A stretch of 64,000 nucleotides of DNA, from assembly GCA_964609625.1 (NCBI GenBank), contig CAZSRS010000008.1, positions 62,001 to 126,000 of the forward strand, given 5' to 3'. Positions 1 through 9,400 of this stretch are shown piece by piece. How positions within the stretch are numbered: the first letter of the stretch is position 1; each line of letters opens with the position of its first letter. The translations under genes were made by a program, and so were the position numbers. The notes beneath the pieces are model-generated. The model saw only the letters and a program-made list of their open reading frames with translations. It was not told the DNA's origin and did no database searches. The DNA is from G963674665 sp964609625 (GTDB lineage: Bacteria > Desulfobacterota > Desulfovibrionia > Desulfovibrionales > Desulfovibrionaceae).

Positions 1-906
1 GCCGCCGCGAACGATGACAACAAGGAAATCCTTGCCAAGTTGCTCGTTCAGGTCGCCGAGACGACTCTGTGCAAGGAGCGCTTTTTCAAAGTCGTCGAGC
101 GTATCAAAACCCAACAGATACTCGACGAGCAACTTTTCGGCGAGGACGGAAGCAACGTTGGGAACCGCGCCCAACAACTTGGTGCGCTGTTGGGCGCTGA
201 TTTCGTTCTCACCGGAGGGGCGATCCTGTATGGCAACAAGACCCGTCTGGATGTGAAGTGCGTCAATGTGTCCGATGGTCGCATCATGGCCGCGGAAAGC
301 GCCAATATCGACTCCGCGGAATTCGATCGGATCGAGAGAGCCATGGAGCATGTCGTGATCAGCCTTACAAGCCATCTCATGCCTGATCACGAAAATGCCC
401 CATGGCTGTATAGCTCCAGGGTTGACAAGCCACTTTCTCCTCAGGAGGAAGTCGCCTTCCTGACCAGGCGCATCGATTACGTCAAGTCGGCATACACAGC
501 CCCTGCACAGAAACGCGTCACACCAGTGGACACAATAGTCCAAAACTTCATTGACGAGTATTTGCATGTTTATGAGTCAGGAGACATAGAGTCCCTGCTC
601 GATTTCTATGGGCCGAACATTCAATTCTTCACCATGGGAAAGGTGGACAAGAACGTCGTGCGCAAGGAGCTTCACTACTATTTCAACCGCTGGCCATCCC
701 GCAGACGCGTGGTTACAGGCCCCATCAGCATCAGCGACACAGGAGACAGCAGCGTCAAGCGCGTCGAGTACACCTACGAATACCGCGTGGAAAAAGGTGC
801 CAAGAGCAAATCAGGATTTGCGAGGGATTCCTATCTGCTGTCCATCTCACCCGAAGGCGAGGTGCGCATCGTGGGGGAAAACAGCGAGGTGCTCAAGCGC
901 TTCTGA
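1..906 (+). CDS. CsgG/FlgO-like protein with C-terminal NTF2-like domain (5' truncated)
   Basis: The reading frame is open from base 1, so the N-terminus lies outside the window. The first ~120 visible residues resemble the nucleotide-independent alpha/beta fold of CsgG/FlgO/LpoB-type outer-membrane lipoproteins, with a typical stretch 'LLGADFVLTGGAI' followed by a list of beta strands (RLDVKCVNV). After a ~60-residue linker comes a ~120-residue NTF2/SnoaL-like domain (from 'VDTIVQNFIDEYLHVYESGD' to the end at LKRF), a common add-on in periplasmic or signalling proteins. The likely role is an envelope-associated accessory protein; no catalytic residue is recognisable. The domain assignments are by pattern only. 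It converges on the regulator gene ending at 965. Confidence 0.6.
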   Translation, partial: AAANDDNKEILAKLLVQVAETTLCKERFFKVVERIKTQQILDEQLFGEDGSNVGNRAQQLGALLGADFVLTGGAILYGNKTRLDVKCVNVSDGRIMAAESANIDSAEFDRIERAMEHVVISLTSHLMPDHENAPWLYSSRVDKPLSPQEEVAFLTRRIDYVKSAYTAPAQKRVTPVDTIVQNFIDEYLHVYESGDIESLLDFYGPNIQFFTMGKVDKNVVRKELHYYFNRWPSRRRVVTGPISISDTGDSSVKRVEYTYEYRVEKGAKSKSGFARDSYLLSISPEGEVRIVGENSEVLKRF

Positions 907-964
907 TGATCGTTTCATGCCAAAATGCCGTCAAGCACTGAATGTGTTTTGATTGCATTCGGTA
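907..964. repeat. Partial copy of the stop-codon-linked repeat family
   Basis: Read on the minus strand, the TGA stop of the regulator gene (967-965) continues as TGATACCGAATGCAATC and then AAAACACATTCAGTGC. The GATACC start and the GCAATCAAAACACA block recur in the longer copies near 12.4 kb and 60.0 kb. On the plus strand TTTGAT (954-959) can pair with ATCAAA, a weak hairpin that could serve as a bidirectional terminator between the convergent genes. Confidence 0.45.
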
Positions 965-1936
965 TCAAACGGCCTGCGCCTGCATCTGTTTGATGAAGGT
1001 ATAGAGGTTGGCGCCGGGAAGTTCGCGACCCCCGATGGTAAAGGAGCGCAGCAGGGCCACGTCGTTGCCCTTGGGCGTCTGCACCGCGTCCACCAGGAGG
1101 CTATAGATGTTGGGGCGAATCACTTCCTGCTGTTCCAACTCCAGCAACCACCCCTTGTGGTGCCTGGTCCAAATCTCCGCCAGATGGCGCGGCGGTGGAT
1201 AGGCCTTGGCATGCAGCGCCCTGAAGTCCTCGATACTGAAGTTACCCGCGCTTTTACCCGCCACGCCCAGATAGTCGCCGGCGGCGGACAACACCACCAG
1301 GGGCAGTTTGAGCATCGACTCCGGCGGGGTCTCCGCGTCACCAGCCGCATACGGCTCCGGGCCACGCTCGATGACGTAATCGTTGCCGTGGCCATAGGCG
1401 TTGCGTACCGTAACCCGCCGGACGCCCCCCGCATCGGAGTGCTCCCGCACTTGCCGGAGCTGTCGGCTCCAGGCGCGCTTGATCTCTTCCATACCCTGGG
1501 CAAAGACGTCCTCCCGTGCCAGGTGCAGACTCAGAAAATCCGCCATGACCTCCCGCAGGCCGTCGAGCTTGGCGTTGGCCTCGGTCTGCGCTCTGGAAAA
1601 ACTCTCCAGGGCCGCTGCCAGACGCTCCAAGGTGTCGCGCACCTCCCTGTCCGGCTCAGGAGTCGTGCTTTTGGAGGGGTGAGACGCCCGCTGCGGGCGC
1701 AGACTGGGGAAATGACCGGCCAGATGGCGCCTGGTTTCCTCCACCGAGAGGTCGCGGCTGAAGCAGCGACGAATGTGCCCGCAGATCTCCAGGGCCTGCG
1801 GCTCGAACCGGATGGGCTTGCCGCTGCTCCGCACCGGAAAGAACTCCGGGAACTTGCGGCGATAACTCTTGATGGTGGTCTCTGACACGCCCACGTGCCT
1901 GGCCAAGTCCTTGTGCGTCACGCTGTCGTCACCCAT
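965..1936 (-). CDS. MerR-like helix-turn-helix transcriptional regulator
   Basis: A 323-residue protein. Residues ~6-70 form a MerR-type winged helix ('HKDLARHVGVSETTIKSYRR' then a recognition segment ending in FFPVRSSGKPIRF), where the protein can sense whether cells should bind DNA. The following ~70 residues are basic and then helical (ERLAAALESFSRAQTEAN), likely a dimerising coiled coil. The C-terminal half is an unrecognised alpha/beta domain with no obvious ligand motif. The start at ATG 1936 is chosen because a GGGAG ribosome site lies ~8 bases upstream; 40 further upstream codons are open but lack a good site. It is transcribed divergently from the TRAP-binding-protein gene at 2142, which makes that gene a possible target (inference). 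Confidence 0.65.
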   Translation of the reverse strand: MGDDSVTHKDLARHVGVSETTIKSYRRKFPEFFPVRSSGKPIRFEPQALEICGHIRRCFSRDLSVEETRRHLAGHFPSLRPQRASHPSKSTTPEPDREVRDTLERLAAALESFSRAQTEANAKLDGLREVMADFLSLHLAREDVFAQGMEEIKRAWSRQLRQVREHSDAGGVRRVTVRNAYGHGNDYVIERGPEPYAAGDAETPPESMLKLPLVVLSAAGDYLGVAGKSAGNFSIEDFRALHAKAYPPPRHLAEIWTRHHKGWLLELEQQEVIRPNIYSLLVDAVQTPKGNDVALLRSFTIGGRELPGANLYTFIKQMQAQAV

Positions 1937-2141
1937 CGTCTGCTCCCAAGCTAACTGCATCGCGGCGCATGGCAATGATCGATACACTCGCCGCCTTTTG
2001 TTGTACAACAGCACCACGTCGCTGGAAAGACCTTGCGCGACACCGAAGGATGACATACACGCCGAGGATCGCGGTCACTTCAGTCCGGGAAAGGCAGGGG
2101 GCATTCCTGAACGCGGACACGCTCACCACCGGGAGGAATCG

Positions 2142-3146
2142 ATGGGCTCGCGCATCCAGCGAATTGTAAGCGGTACGGCTACACTGGGAATGTTCATCCT
2201 GGCACTCATGGCCGTGCTTCCGGCTGCCTGGGCCGCCACGGCGGTCAAGCTGGGCGTCGTGACCACGCCCGGTTCGGCGCAATACATCTGTGCGGAGAAA
2301 TTCGCCCAGCTGGTCGCCGAGCGCGGTGGAGGCGCCTACGAAATCAAGATCTTCCACTCCGGCAGCCTGGGCACGGAGACGGAGATGCTGCAGCAGATCC
2401 AGCTCAACGCCCTGCACATGGGCATCATCACTCTGGGCCCCTTTGACGTGTTCATACCCACGGTCAGGGTAGTCGACTTCCCCTTCTTGTTCACGGATTA
2501 CGATCACGTGGACGCCGTCCTCGACGGCGAGTTGGGGCAACGCGTCCTGGACAGCCTGGCCACGGCCGGATTCAAGGGACTGGCGTTCTCGGAGAACGGT
2601 TTCCGGCACCTGACCAACGGCAAACGCCCCGTGCGGGATGTGGCGGATGTCAAGGGCCTGAAAATCAGGGTCATGGAGTCGGAACTGCACAAGGAACTCT
2701 GGCGGACCCTGGGAGCGAACCCCACGCCCATGGGCTGGCCAATATACACCGAACTCCAGCAAGGCACCATCGACGGCCAGGAAAACCCGCTCTCCGTGAT
2801 CGTGGTCTACAACCTCGCCGAGGTCCAAAAACACCTGACCCTTACGGGGCACGTCTATTCCGCGCACATCAACGTGGCCAACCTGAACTGGTTCAACGGT
2901 TTGGACACGGCGACACAGGACCTGTTCATCCAGGCCGCGCGCGACGCCGCGGCGTTCCAACGGGCCTGGAACCGCGACAACGAGGCACGGTTCCTGGCCA
3001 TGTTGAAAGAGCAGGGCATGCAGGTGATCGAGGCTCCGGATACCGCCTCGTTCAGAGAGCGTAGTCAGGCCCTGCGCAAAACCGCCCTGTTCAAGGATCC
3101 GCGATTGGTTGACCTGTTGGAAGCCTTTCTTGCGGCAAGCCAGTGA
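2142..3146 (+). CDS. TRAP transporter periplasmic solute-binding protein (DctP family)
   Basis: A 334-residue protein with a signal peptide (hydrophobic run FILALMAVLPAAWA, probable cleavage after AWA). It shows DctP hallmarks: 'KIFHSGSLGTETEMLQQIQ' near the N-terminus, the hinge segment 'VKGLKIRVMESELHKELWRTLG' with the conserved Arg that binds substrate carboxylates, and 'YTELQQGTIDGQENP' in the middle. These proteins deliver organic acids to a DctQM permease, but no dctQ or dctM gene follows: the next gene is a peptidase. It may feed a permease encoded elsewhere or act as a sensor. The start is fixed by GGGAGGAATCG just ahead of ATG 2142. Confidence 0.88.
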   Translation: MGSRIQRIVSGTATLGMFILALMAVLPAAWAATAVKLGVVTTPGSAQYICAEKFAQLVAERGGGAYEIKIFHSGSLGTETEMLQQIQLNALHMGIITLGPFDVFIPTVRVVDFPFLFTDYDHVDAVLDGELGQRVLDSLATAGFKGLAFSENGFRHLTNGKRPVRDVADVKGLKIRVMESELHKELWRTLGANPTPMGWPIYTELQQGTIDGQENPLSVIVVYNLAEVQKHLTLTGHVYSAHINVANLNWFNGLDTATQDLFIQAARDAAAFQRAWNRDNEARFLAMLKEQGMQVIEAPDTASFRERSQALRKTALFKDPRLVDLLEAFLAASQ

Positions 3147-3293
3147 GCCTCACGCATCCCTGCGTCAAGATGAATAAATTGTAATCCAGAGAGTCTCGAC
3201 GTGATTCCCTGGCTTGCAGTATACACACTCCGGCGTGGCACATACGCACTTCGTATCGCACAACGCGGACCGAATACGAAAAAAATCTGGAAA

Positions 3294-3305
3294 TTGTCTA
3301 GACAA
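3294..3305. promoter_or_regulatory. 12-bp perfect palindrome upstream of the M23 peptidase gene
   Basis: TTGTCTAGACAA is a perfect palindrome 93 bases before the peptidase start at 3398, within a locally AT-rich stretch; CGTCTAGTATGC a little downstream partly repeats the CTAG core. It looks like a repressor operator, but no regulator can be named and no clear -10/-35 pair was found. Confidence 0.3.
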
Positions 3306-3397
3306 ATATGCTATCAATCGTCTAGTATGCGCACCTGTGCTTGGTCAGGAACGCACTGACGCGCCTCGCGAAAAGAGCGTCGATAACTGGATTGCTT

Positions 3398-5128
3398 ATG
3401 GATCATCACCAACTGGGCCGGAAGATTCTGAAACCCGCAAGCTCCCCGTTACGCCGTTGGGGGCTGGCTCTATGCATCCTCGTACTTGCGGTGATCTTCT
3501 TCCCCACGGCCCCAAAAGACAAACCCGGGGAAAAATCCCCTGCCCACAACCCGCATTCAACGGCTCCGCCGACCGATAACAACACTCCCACCTCAATAAA
3601 AAGTGCCGACACCTCTGGCCGGCAGAATCAGACCTCTCACGATGCAGCAGTCACGCCCCGCGCGGATGCTGAAAAGACGACGGCCAAAACGGCTGTGGCG
3701 CCCAAGGACTTTGTCCCCGCCACACTGCATGGCGGACTCACGGAAATCGGCAGGCTTGAACCCGGTTGGGACATTCGCACCCTTCTGGACGCCAAGCTGG
3801 AATATCTCGCCTCTGTTGATCTGCCCGATGAACTCGACGTGGATGCGGGGCAAACGGTGTCCGCCGAGGCCGAAGCCAAGGCAAGGCGCCTGGAGCAGCT
3901 CAAGACGCGGCTGGACGCCAAGCGCAAGGCCCAAGGCAAAGAACATGACGCGGCACCGCTGGAACAGGTCGCTGACGCCGGGCAGCCCGAAGGTACCGTC
4001 ACCAAGGGCGTGATCAACTCCGGCGACACGGTCACCGTACTGCTACGGGACTACCTGGACGCGGCCGCGGTCAAGCAATTGGAAAAGGCCTGTGAGGACG
4101 TCTTCCCCCTGAACAAGTTGCGCGCGGGACGCCCCTACGCCCTGACGGTCTGGCAAGGGGAGCTGAAGCGTTTCGAGTACGAGATCGACAACGAGCGCAA
4201 GTTGCTGGTCGAGCGCACTTCGGATGGATTCACGGCCAGGGACAAGACCCTGGATTTCGAGATGTACACCGTGCGCGTTGCCGGCACCATTTCCCTGAGC
4301 CTGTTCGGCGCCGTGGAGCGCGTGGGCGAGGGTGGGGATCTGGCCATGAAACTGGCGGACATCTTCGGCTGGCAGATCGACTTCCTTCGGGACATCCGTA
4401 CCGGCGACTCCTTCAAGGTCCTGACCGAAAAACGCATGCACAACGGCAAACGTCTTGGATACGGCAGTGTCCTGGCTGCGGAGTTCGTGAACCAGGGAGT
4501 GCGCCACCAAGCCTATCTGTTCCACGACAAGGACGGCACTCCGGGTTATTACGACGAAAACGGCGGCAGCATGCGCAAGGCGTTTCTCAAGGCGCCCCTG
4601 GAATTCTCGCGCATCTCCTCGGGGTTTACCTGGCGACGGCTGCACCCCATCCTTGGGCAGTACCGACCGCACCCCGGTATCGACTACGCCGCGCCCACAG
4701 GCACGCCCGTCAAGGCCGTGGGCAGCGGCACGGTGGCCTTCAAGGGCTGGATGAGCGGCGGCGGCAACAGCATCAGACTGCGCCACGCCAACGGCTACGA
4801 GACCACCTACATGCACCTCAGCCGCTATGCCTCGGGCCTGTCCCAGGGCAAGAAGGTCCAGCAGGGGGAGGTCATTGGTTTCGTAGGCAGCACCGGCTTG
4901 GCCACCGGGCCGCACCTGGACTTCCGCATGAAAAAGAACGGGCAATACATCGACCCGCGCAAGATCGAGAACCCCAAGGCCGAGTCCCTGCCCGAATCCC
5001 TGATGACCGAGTTCCGCACCCGTGTCCGTGCTCTCTCGGCGCATCTGAAAAACGACAATTTCAAGCCGGTGCTCGACTTCGCCCTCGAAGAGGCCCACGA
5101 CCGGCAGCTCTCCCTGGCCTTACCCTGA
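3398..5128 (+). CDS. M23 family murein endopeptidase (MepM-like)
   Basis: A 576-residue protein. A single N-terminal membrane segment (WGLALCILVLAVIFF, residues ~24-38) anchors it in the inner membrane. A low-complexity Pro/Thr/Asp-rich linker follows, then an OapA/LysM-like adaptor (about residues 200-380), then the LytM/M23 catalytic domain from 'FSRISSGFTWRRLHPILGQ'. Zn ligands are visible in HPGID (first His and Asp) and GPHLDF (third His), with the catalytic His in 'YMHLSRY'. Such enzymes cut D,D-crosslinks during cell-wall growth. The start at ATG 3398 keeps the normal membrane anchor; upstream codons lack a convincing ribosome site, and the site for 3398 is itself weak. Confidence 0.88.
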   Translation: MDHHQLGRKILKPASSPLRRWGLALCILVLAVIFFPTAPKDKPGEKSPAHNPHSTAPPTDNNTPTSIKSADTSGRQNQTSHDAAVTPRADAEKTTAKTAVAPKDFVPATLHGGLTEIGRLEPGWDIRTLLDAKLEYLASVDLPDELDVDAGQTVSAEAEAKARRLEQLKTRLDAKRKAQGKEHDAAPLEQVADAGQPEGTVTKGVINSGDTVTVLLRDYLDAAAVKQLEKACEDVFPLNKLRAGRPYALTVWQGELKRFEYEIDNERKLLVERTSDGFTARDKTLDFEMYTVRVAGTISLSLFGAVERVGEGGDLAMKLADIFGWQIDFLRDIRTGDSFKVLTEKRMHNGKRLGYGSVLAAEFVNQGVRHQAYLFHDKDGTPGYYDENGGSMRKAFLKAPLEFSRISSGFTWRRLHPILGQYRPHPGIDYAAPTGTPVKAVGSGTVAFKGWMSGGGNSIRLRHANGYETTYMHLSRYASGLSQGKKVQQGEVIGFVGSTGLATGPHLDFRMKKNGQYIDPRKIENPKAESLPESLMTEFRTRVRALSAHLKNDNFKPVLDFALEEAHDRQLSLALP

Positions 5129-5265
5129 CTCCAGAGGCCTCTTTTCCATGCCGCCCGCCGGATCCCGCGAGAACAGGTGGAAAGGGCTTGCGCTGCCGGT
5201 CCTGGCCAATTATTGTGTTTCGAGCCCGGAATAAGGCGAGGAACCTATAGCCAAGAGAGTGCATC

Positions 5266-5925
5266 ATGAAACTGCGGATAGAGGTAGCGGGCCAACTGGA
5301 ACGGATCATCGTCACCAGCCTCCCAAGGCGCTTCATTGCCAGGATATTCCGGCATTGCCTGGGCAAGAACAACACCCCCTATTTCGCCAATAATTGCTTC
5401 AAGGGCGTGCTCTACTTCGATTACGAGTTCGCCATCAAATTCGCCGAGAGCGTGGACTTCACCTGGACCAACTGGCAGGAAGTCACGCCCATCTTCCAAA
5501 CTTCGGGCTACGGTTTCGAACAATATCTGGATATCGTGGCCAAGATCGAGGGCGGAAGCGACATACCCCTGACCACCTCGGACCTGGAAACCGAAGTCCG
5601 TGCGCTTGAGCTGCCCAAGGCCCTGGGCTCCGTGAAGGACGACGAGATCTGCATCGTGCTCGGCGCCGTGGACAAGGGCGGCGAGGCATGGGAACTCGAC
5701 GTGGACGGCCATTTCGACCCTACCAAGTTGCTGGTCTCCCTGGACAGTCTCGAGAGCTTCAAGATGCAGGACATGCTCATCACCGGTATCAGCTACGACG
5801 GCCGCCCCATGCTGCATGTCCCTGGCAAACACATCGGAAAGAACATGATCACTCCCGTGATGTTCGCGCCGGACGGCCATGAACTCGACATCCAGGACTT
5901 CCTGGGCCAGGAACTCGACCTCTGA
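5266..5925 (+). CDS. Conserved-looking hypothetical protein
   Basis: A 219-residue soluble protein with no signal peptide or membrane segment. I do not recognise the family. The sequence has regular beta-rich character in the second half (EICIVLGAV, WELDVDGHFD) and ends in an acidic tail (ELDIQDFLGQELDL). The codon use matches the neighbours and a ribosome site (AAGAGAG) lies ~8 bases before the ATG, so it is very likely a real gene. It follows the M23 peptidase in the same direction, 137 bases apart, and converges on the PilB/GspE gene. Confidence 0.6.
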   Translation: MKLRIEVAGQLERIIVTSLPRRFIARIFRHCLGKNNTPYFANNCFKGVLYFDYEFAIKFAESVDFTWTNWQEVTPIFQTSGYGFEQYLDIVAKIEGGSDIPLTTSDLETEVRALELPKALGSVKDDEICIVLGAVDKGGEAWELDVDGHFDPTKLLVSLDSLESFKMQDMLITGISYDGRPMLHVPGKHIGKNMITPVMFAPDGHELDIQDFLGQELDL

Positions 5926-5944
5926 CACCACGTTGCATCGTGGT
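5923..5944. repeat. Short stem-loop at a TGA stop codon (possible reduced repeat copy)
   Basis: ACCACG (5927-5932), a six-base loop and CGTGGT (5939-5944) form a perfect 6-bp stem directly behind the stop codon TGA (5923-5925), followed by ATGATC. The arrangement TGA-CACCACG...CGTGGTAT resembles the start of the copy at 62257 (TGATACCACG...CGTGGTATC), so it may be a shortened member of the family; it may equally be a plain weak terminator. Confidence 0.4.
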
Positions 5945-6184
5945 ATGATCAGCCTGCCCAACTGCCCGCGCACACGGGACAGGCGCGCCTTAAGCGAAAG
6001 GGAGCATCGGAGAAGACCACGTTTTTCCCTATGCTCCGCCCCTGCGATGCATGGGGTCTTCCTGGGGCAACATGCTCTCCCCCCCTGCCTGACACACCCG
6101 AGCCGGAGAACTTGGCGTTCGTCCCGCGGTCGGGGCCCATGCCGCCCGTGGCGTCACGCGGGCACGATTCTGGGTTGCCTCGTG

Positions 6185-7861
6185 CTACATGAAAATGATG
6201 GGCGCGGCCTCTTCGAGAGTGGTGATGCCCCTGGCCACCTTGGATATGGCGTCCATCTTCATGGTCCGAAAGGTCTTGGCCTGGACGCAGGCCTTGGTTA
6301 TCTCCTTGGAGGAGGAACGGCGCACGATCATGTCCTGGACCATTTCGTCGATGATCAATACCTCATAGATGCCGGTCCTGCCCTTGTACCCCGTGTTGCC
6401 ACAGGAGGGGCAGCCCCGTCCGCGCATGAAGGTGATCTTGCTCTTGGGGCTGAGTTTGAGCTGCTCCACCATCTTGGCGGGCGGTTCGTAGACCTCCTTG
6501 CAGTTGTTGCAAGCCCGACGTATAAGCCGCTGCCCCACGGCCACCAGCAAGGTGGAAGCCACAAGGAAGGGCTCCACGCCCATGTCCAGGAAGCGCGTCA
6601 CCGCGCCGGGCGCGTCGTTGGTGTGCACCGTGGAGAGCAGTCGGTGGCCGGTCATGGCGGATTCCACCGCGATATGGGCGGTCTCGCCGTCACGGATCTC
6701 GCCCACCATCAGCACGTCCGGGTCCTGACGCAGGATGGCGCGTAGCCCGCTGGCAAAGGTCATGCCGGCCTTGCGGTTGAGCTGTACCTGGCGGATGGAG
6801 TCGATGCGCGACTCCACGGGGTCTTCCAGGGTGATGATATTGATGTTGGGGCGGTCGATCTCCCGCAACAGGGCGTAGAGCAGCGTTGTCTTGCCGCTAC
6901 CCGTGGGGCCGGTGGCCAGGATCATGCCGTAGGATTTGTTGATGGCCGCCTCGACCTTTTCACGCTCCTCGTCCACCAGTCCCAGGTCGGCCAGGGTCAG
7001 GGTTCCGGTCATCTTCATCAGCAGCCGCAGGACCATGTTCTCGCCGTAGATGGTGGGCAAGGTGGAGGCGCGGACGTTGACCTCCTTGGTCTGCACGTGA
7101 AAGGAGAAGCGGCCGTCCTGGGGTATGCGAGTGACAGAGATGTCCATCCCCGCGATGAGCTTGATGCGCGAGATCACGGACATGAACACGCTCTTCGGTG
7201 GGGCGGGCATTTCATGGAGCTGACCGTCGACGCGGAAGCGCAACTGCACGCTGTCGCGCCTGGGGCTGAGATGCACGTCGCTGGCTCCGGCGTTGACGGC
7301 CTGGACCAAGACCTGGTTGACCAGCTTGACCACGGGCGCGTCTTCCAACGAGGCGATGGAAATGTCCGGCGCATCGCGATCGAGGTCGCCGTCCGACTCC
7401 ACACTGAGTTCTTCGAGGGTGCCCAGCATCTCGCCCATGTCGGCCTTGCTGCCGTAGAACGAATAGATCAGGTCGTTGAGTTCTTCCTTGGGGCAGTAAA
7501 CCGGCTCGAGGTCGAACTTGGTGAGCTTTTCCACCGCGTCCAACAGACTGAGATTCAGTGGATCCGAGGTGGCCACCCAGACCATGTTGTCGCGTTTTTT
7601 CAGGGGCACCAACTGCCTGTCCTTGAAAATCTCCTCGTCGATCTCGTGCTTGAGATCGGAGTTGACGGGATACTTTTCCGGTGTGTAACGGTCGATTTTC
7701 AGCTGGGCGCTCACGTAATCCATGAGTTCCTTCTCGCCCAGCTTGCCCTGCCGGCGCAGATATTCCGCGAGTTTCACGCCGGACTTGCGCTGCACGGCCT
7801 TGAACTGTTCGAATTCACCCTTTCTGGTGATGGGGCTTTGCGTGGGTTCGTCTGGAGCCAT
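6185..7861 (-). CDS. Type IV pilus / type II secretion assembly ATPase (PilB/GspE family)
   Basis: A 558-residue cytoplasmic hexameric ATPase. The N-terminal ~150 residues are a GspE N1E-like adaptor. The core has Walker A GPTGSGKTT at 318-326, the Asp box around 'IITLEDPVE', Walker B 'PDVLMVGEIRD' near 381-391 and the His box 'STVHTNDAPGA'. The tetracysteine zinc site C451-x2-C454...C484-x2-C487 is intact, placing it with PilB/GspE rather than with retraction PilT. It powers pilin or pseudopilin polymerisation. No other pilus or secretion gene is in the window, so the machine it serves cannot be named. It reads leftward, divergent from the EAL-HDOD gene. Confidence 0.92.
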   Translation of the reverse strand: MAPDEPTQSPITRKGEFEQFKAVQRKSGVKLAEYLRRQGKLGEKELMDYVSAQLKIDRYTPEKYPVNSDLKHEIDEEIFKDRQLVPLKKRDNMVWVATSDPLNLSLLDAVEKLTKFDLEPVYCPKEELNDLIYSFYGSKADMGEMLGTLEELSVESDGDLDRDAPDISIASLEDAPVVKLVNQVLVQAVNAGASDVHLSPRRDSVQLRFRVDGQLHEMPAPPKSVFMSVISRIKLIAGMDISVTRIPQDGRFSFHVQTKEVNVRASTLPTIYGENMVLRLLMKMTGTLTLADLGLVDEEREKVEAAINKSYGMILATGPTGSGKTTLLYALLREIDRPNINIITLEDPVESRIDSIRQVQLNRKAGMTFASGLRAILRQDPDVLMVGEIRDGETAHIAVESAMTGHRLLSTVHTNDAPGAVTRFLDMGVEPFLVASTLLVAVGQRLIRRACNNCKEVYEPPAKMVEQLKLSPKSKITFMRGRGCPSCGNTGYKGRTGIYEVLIIDEMVQDMIVRRSSSKEITKACVQAKTFRTMKMDAISKVARGITTLEEAAPIIFM

Positions 7862-8133
7862 GAAAATTTGTCTTGTCTTTTGTTTTATGTTTAAGCTATA
7901 TACAACAACGAGAGTCGCCCGATCAACTCGGGAGCCGTTCCAGGCTCGACAGGAAGTACCTTTTGGTTGTACCTGCTTACGAGGGACTATTCAATACCAT
8001 CAAACACCTTGTTTGTCATGATATCACGGCCGGCTCCGCACCTGGAAATCGCGGACCACATGTGCGGGACAACTGCATACTGTGCATGGATGCCACTCCA
8101 GGACAACGCCTGACCGACTCCAATACTTGGGCC

Positions 8134-9384
8134 ATGGAAAACACGCATATCTACATCGACACCTTCTTTGCCAGGCAACCCATCTTCAGCGCCCGCAAGT
8201 CCGTCTGGGGGTACGAGTTGCTCTACCGCGGCAGCGCCCACGACACTTACGCTTCTTTCGACGACAACGATATCGCCACCCTCACGGTAATTTCCAACGC
8301 CATCATGGACCTGCCAAAGGGCAAGGACACGGGCCGCAAGGTATTGATCCACTTCACAAAAAGCTCGATCCAGCGTGAGATTCCCCTGGCCCTGCCCTCC
8401 AGAACCACGGTGGTGGAGGTGGACGAGAGCTTCGGCCTCGACCCCGACATGCTCACCGCCCTCAAGAAGCTCAAGGCAGAGAGCTACGACATCGCCGTGA
8501 ACAACTTCTCCGCCAAACCCAACTGCCTGGAACTCTACAAGATCGCGGACATCGCCTTTGTGGACATCCTGGGCAAGGACCGCGAGACCATCGCGGCCCT
8601 GGCCGAAAAGGCCGCCTCCCTGCCCTTCATGCTCGCGGCCAAGCGCGTGGAAGAGGTGCAACAGTTCGAGATGGTCAACGAACTGGGCTTTTCCCTGTAC
8701 CAGGGATTCTTCTTCGAAAAGCCGCAGATCGTGCCGGGCCGCAAGCTTTCCTCCAGCCAGATGTCACGGCTGATGCTTTTCAAGGTCCTGGAAAAGGACA
8801 ACCCGGACTTCGAGGAACTGGCCCAGGTCATCGAGACCGACGTCTCCATCAGCTACAGGCTGCTCTCCTTCATCAACTCCGCGGCCTTCAGCTTCTCGCG
8901 CAAGGTGGAATCCATCAAGCAAGCCCTGGTGCTGCTGGGCTGGAAGCAGATCCGCAGCTGGCTCTGGCTGGTCATACTCACGGACATCTCGCCCGAGGAC
9001 AAGACCTCGGAACTCCCCTACCTCTCCACCATCCGCGCCAAATTCCTGGAGCGCTGCGTGAGCAACGCCAAGGTCCCTGGCTTCAAGGCCGAGTCCCTCT
9101 ACCTCTTGGGGCTGTTCTCCCTGCTCGAGGCCATGCTCGACCAGCCCATGGAGATTATCGCCGAAAACCTCCCCCTGGACGAAAAGATCAAGGCCGCGCT
9201 CTGCCACCAGGACAACGAGTATACCTCCTGGCTTGACCTGGCGCGTACCTTCGAGAACGGCGACTGGGAACGGTTGGAAAAGATCAACGCAGCCTTGGGC
9301 CTCGACCCCATGACTCTGGCCAATTCCTACAGCGAGGCCCTGGTCTGGGCCAAGTCTTTCCACGAGCAGACCGAAGAAGCATAA
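8134..9384 (+). CDS. EAL-like/HDOD domain signalling protein (YuxH type)
   Basis: A 416-residue protein. The N-terminal ~200 residues are an EAL-like fold ('FFARQPIFSARKSVWGYELL' at the start), but the EAL signature is replaced by YELLYRG and metal-binding acids are largely missing, so cyclic-di-GMP hydrolysis is unlikely. The C-terminal half is an HDOD domain ('IETDVSISYRLLSFINSAAF', 'KQALVLLGWKQIRSWL'). This architecture is known in YuxH-type proteins, which act in signalling through protein contacts. The start at 8134 (MENTHIYID) is chosen from domain position; an in-frame ATG at 8086 is an alternative, as neither has a strong ribosome site. The PAP2 gene follows 16 bases downstream, probably in the same transcript. 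Confidence 0.8.
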   Translation: MENTHIYIDTFFARQPIFSARKSVWGYELLYRGSAHDTYASFDDNDIATLTVISNAIMDLPKGKDTGRKVLIHFTKSSIQREIPLALPSRTTVVEVDESFGLDPDMLTALKKLKAESYDIAVNNFSAKPNCLELYKIADIAFVDILGKDRETIAALAEKAASLPFMLAAKRVEEVQQFEMVNELGFSLYQGFFFEKPQIVPGRKLSSSQMSRLMLFKVLEKDNPDFEELAQVIETDVSISYRLLSFINSAAFSFSRKVESIKQALVLLGWKQIRSWLWLVILTDISPEDKTSELPYLSTIRAKFLERCVSNAKVPGFKAESLYLLGLFSLLEAMLDQPMEIIAENLPLDEKIKAALCHQDNEYTSWLDLARTFENGDWERLEKINAALGLDPMTLANSYSEALVWAKSFHEQTEEA

Positions 9385-9400
9385 GCCGGGAGCGTACGCC

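Noticed and set aside
1937..3146. Long minus-strand open frame opposite the TRAP binding protein gene
   Set aside because: It is the antisense shadow of a gene with clear DctP signature and signal peptide.
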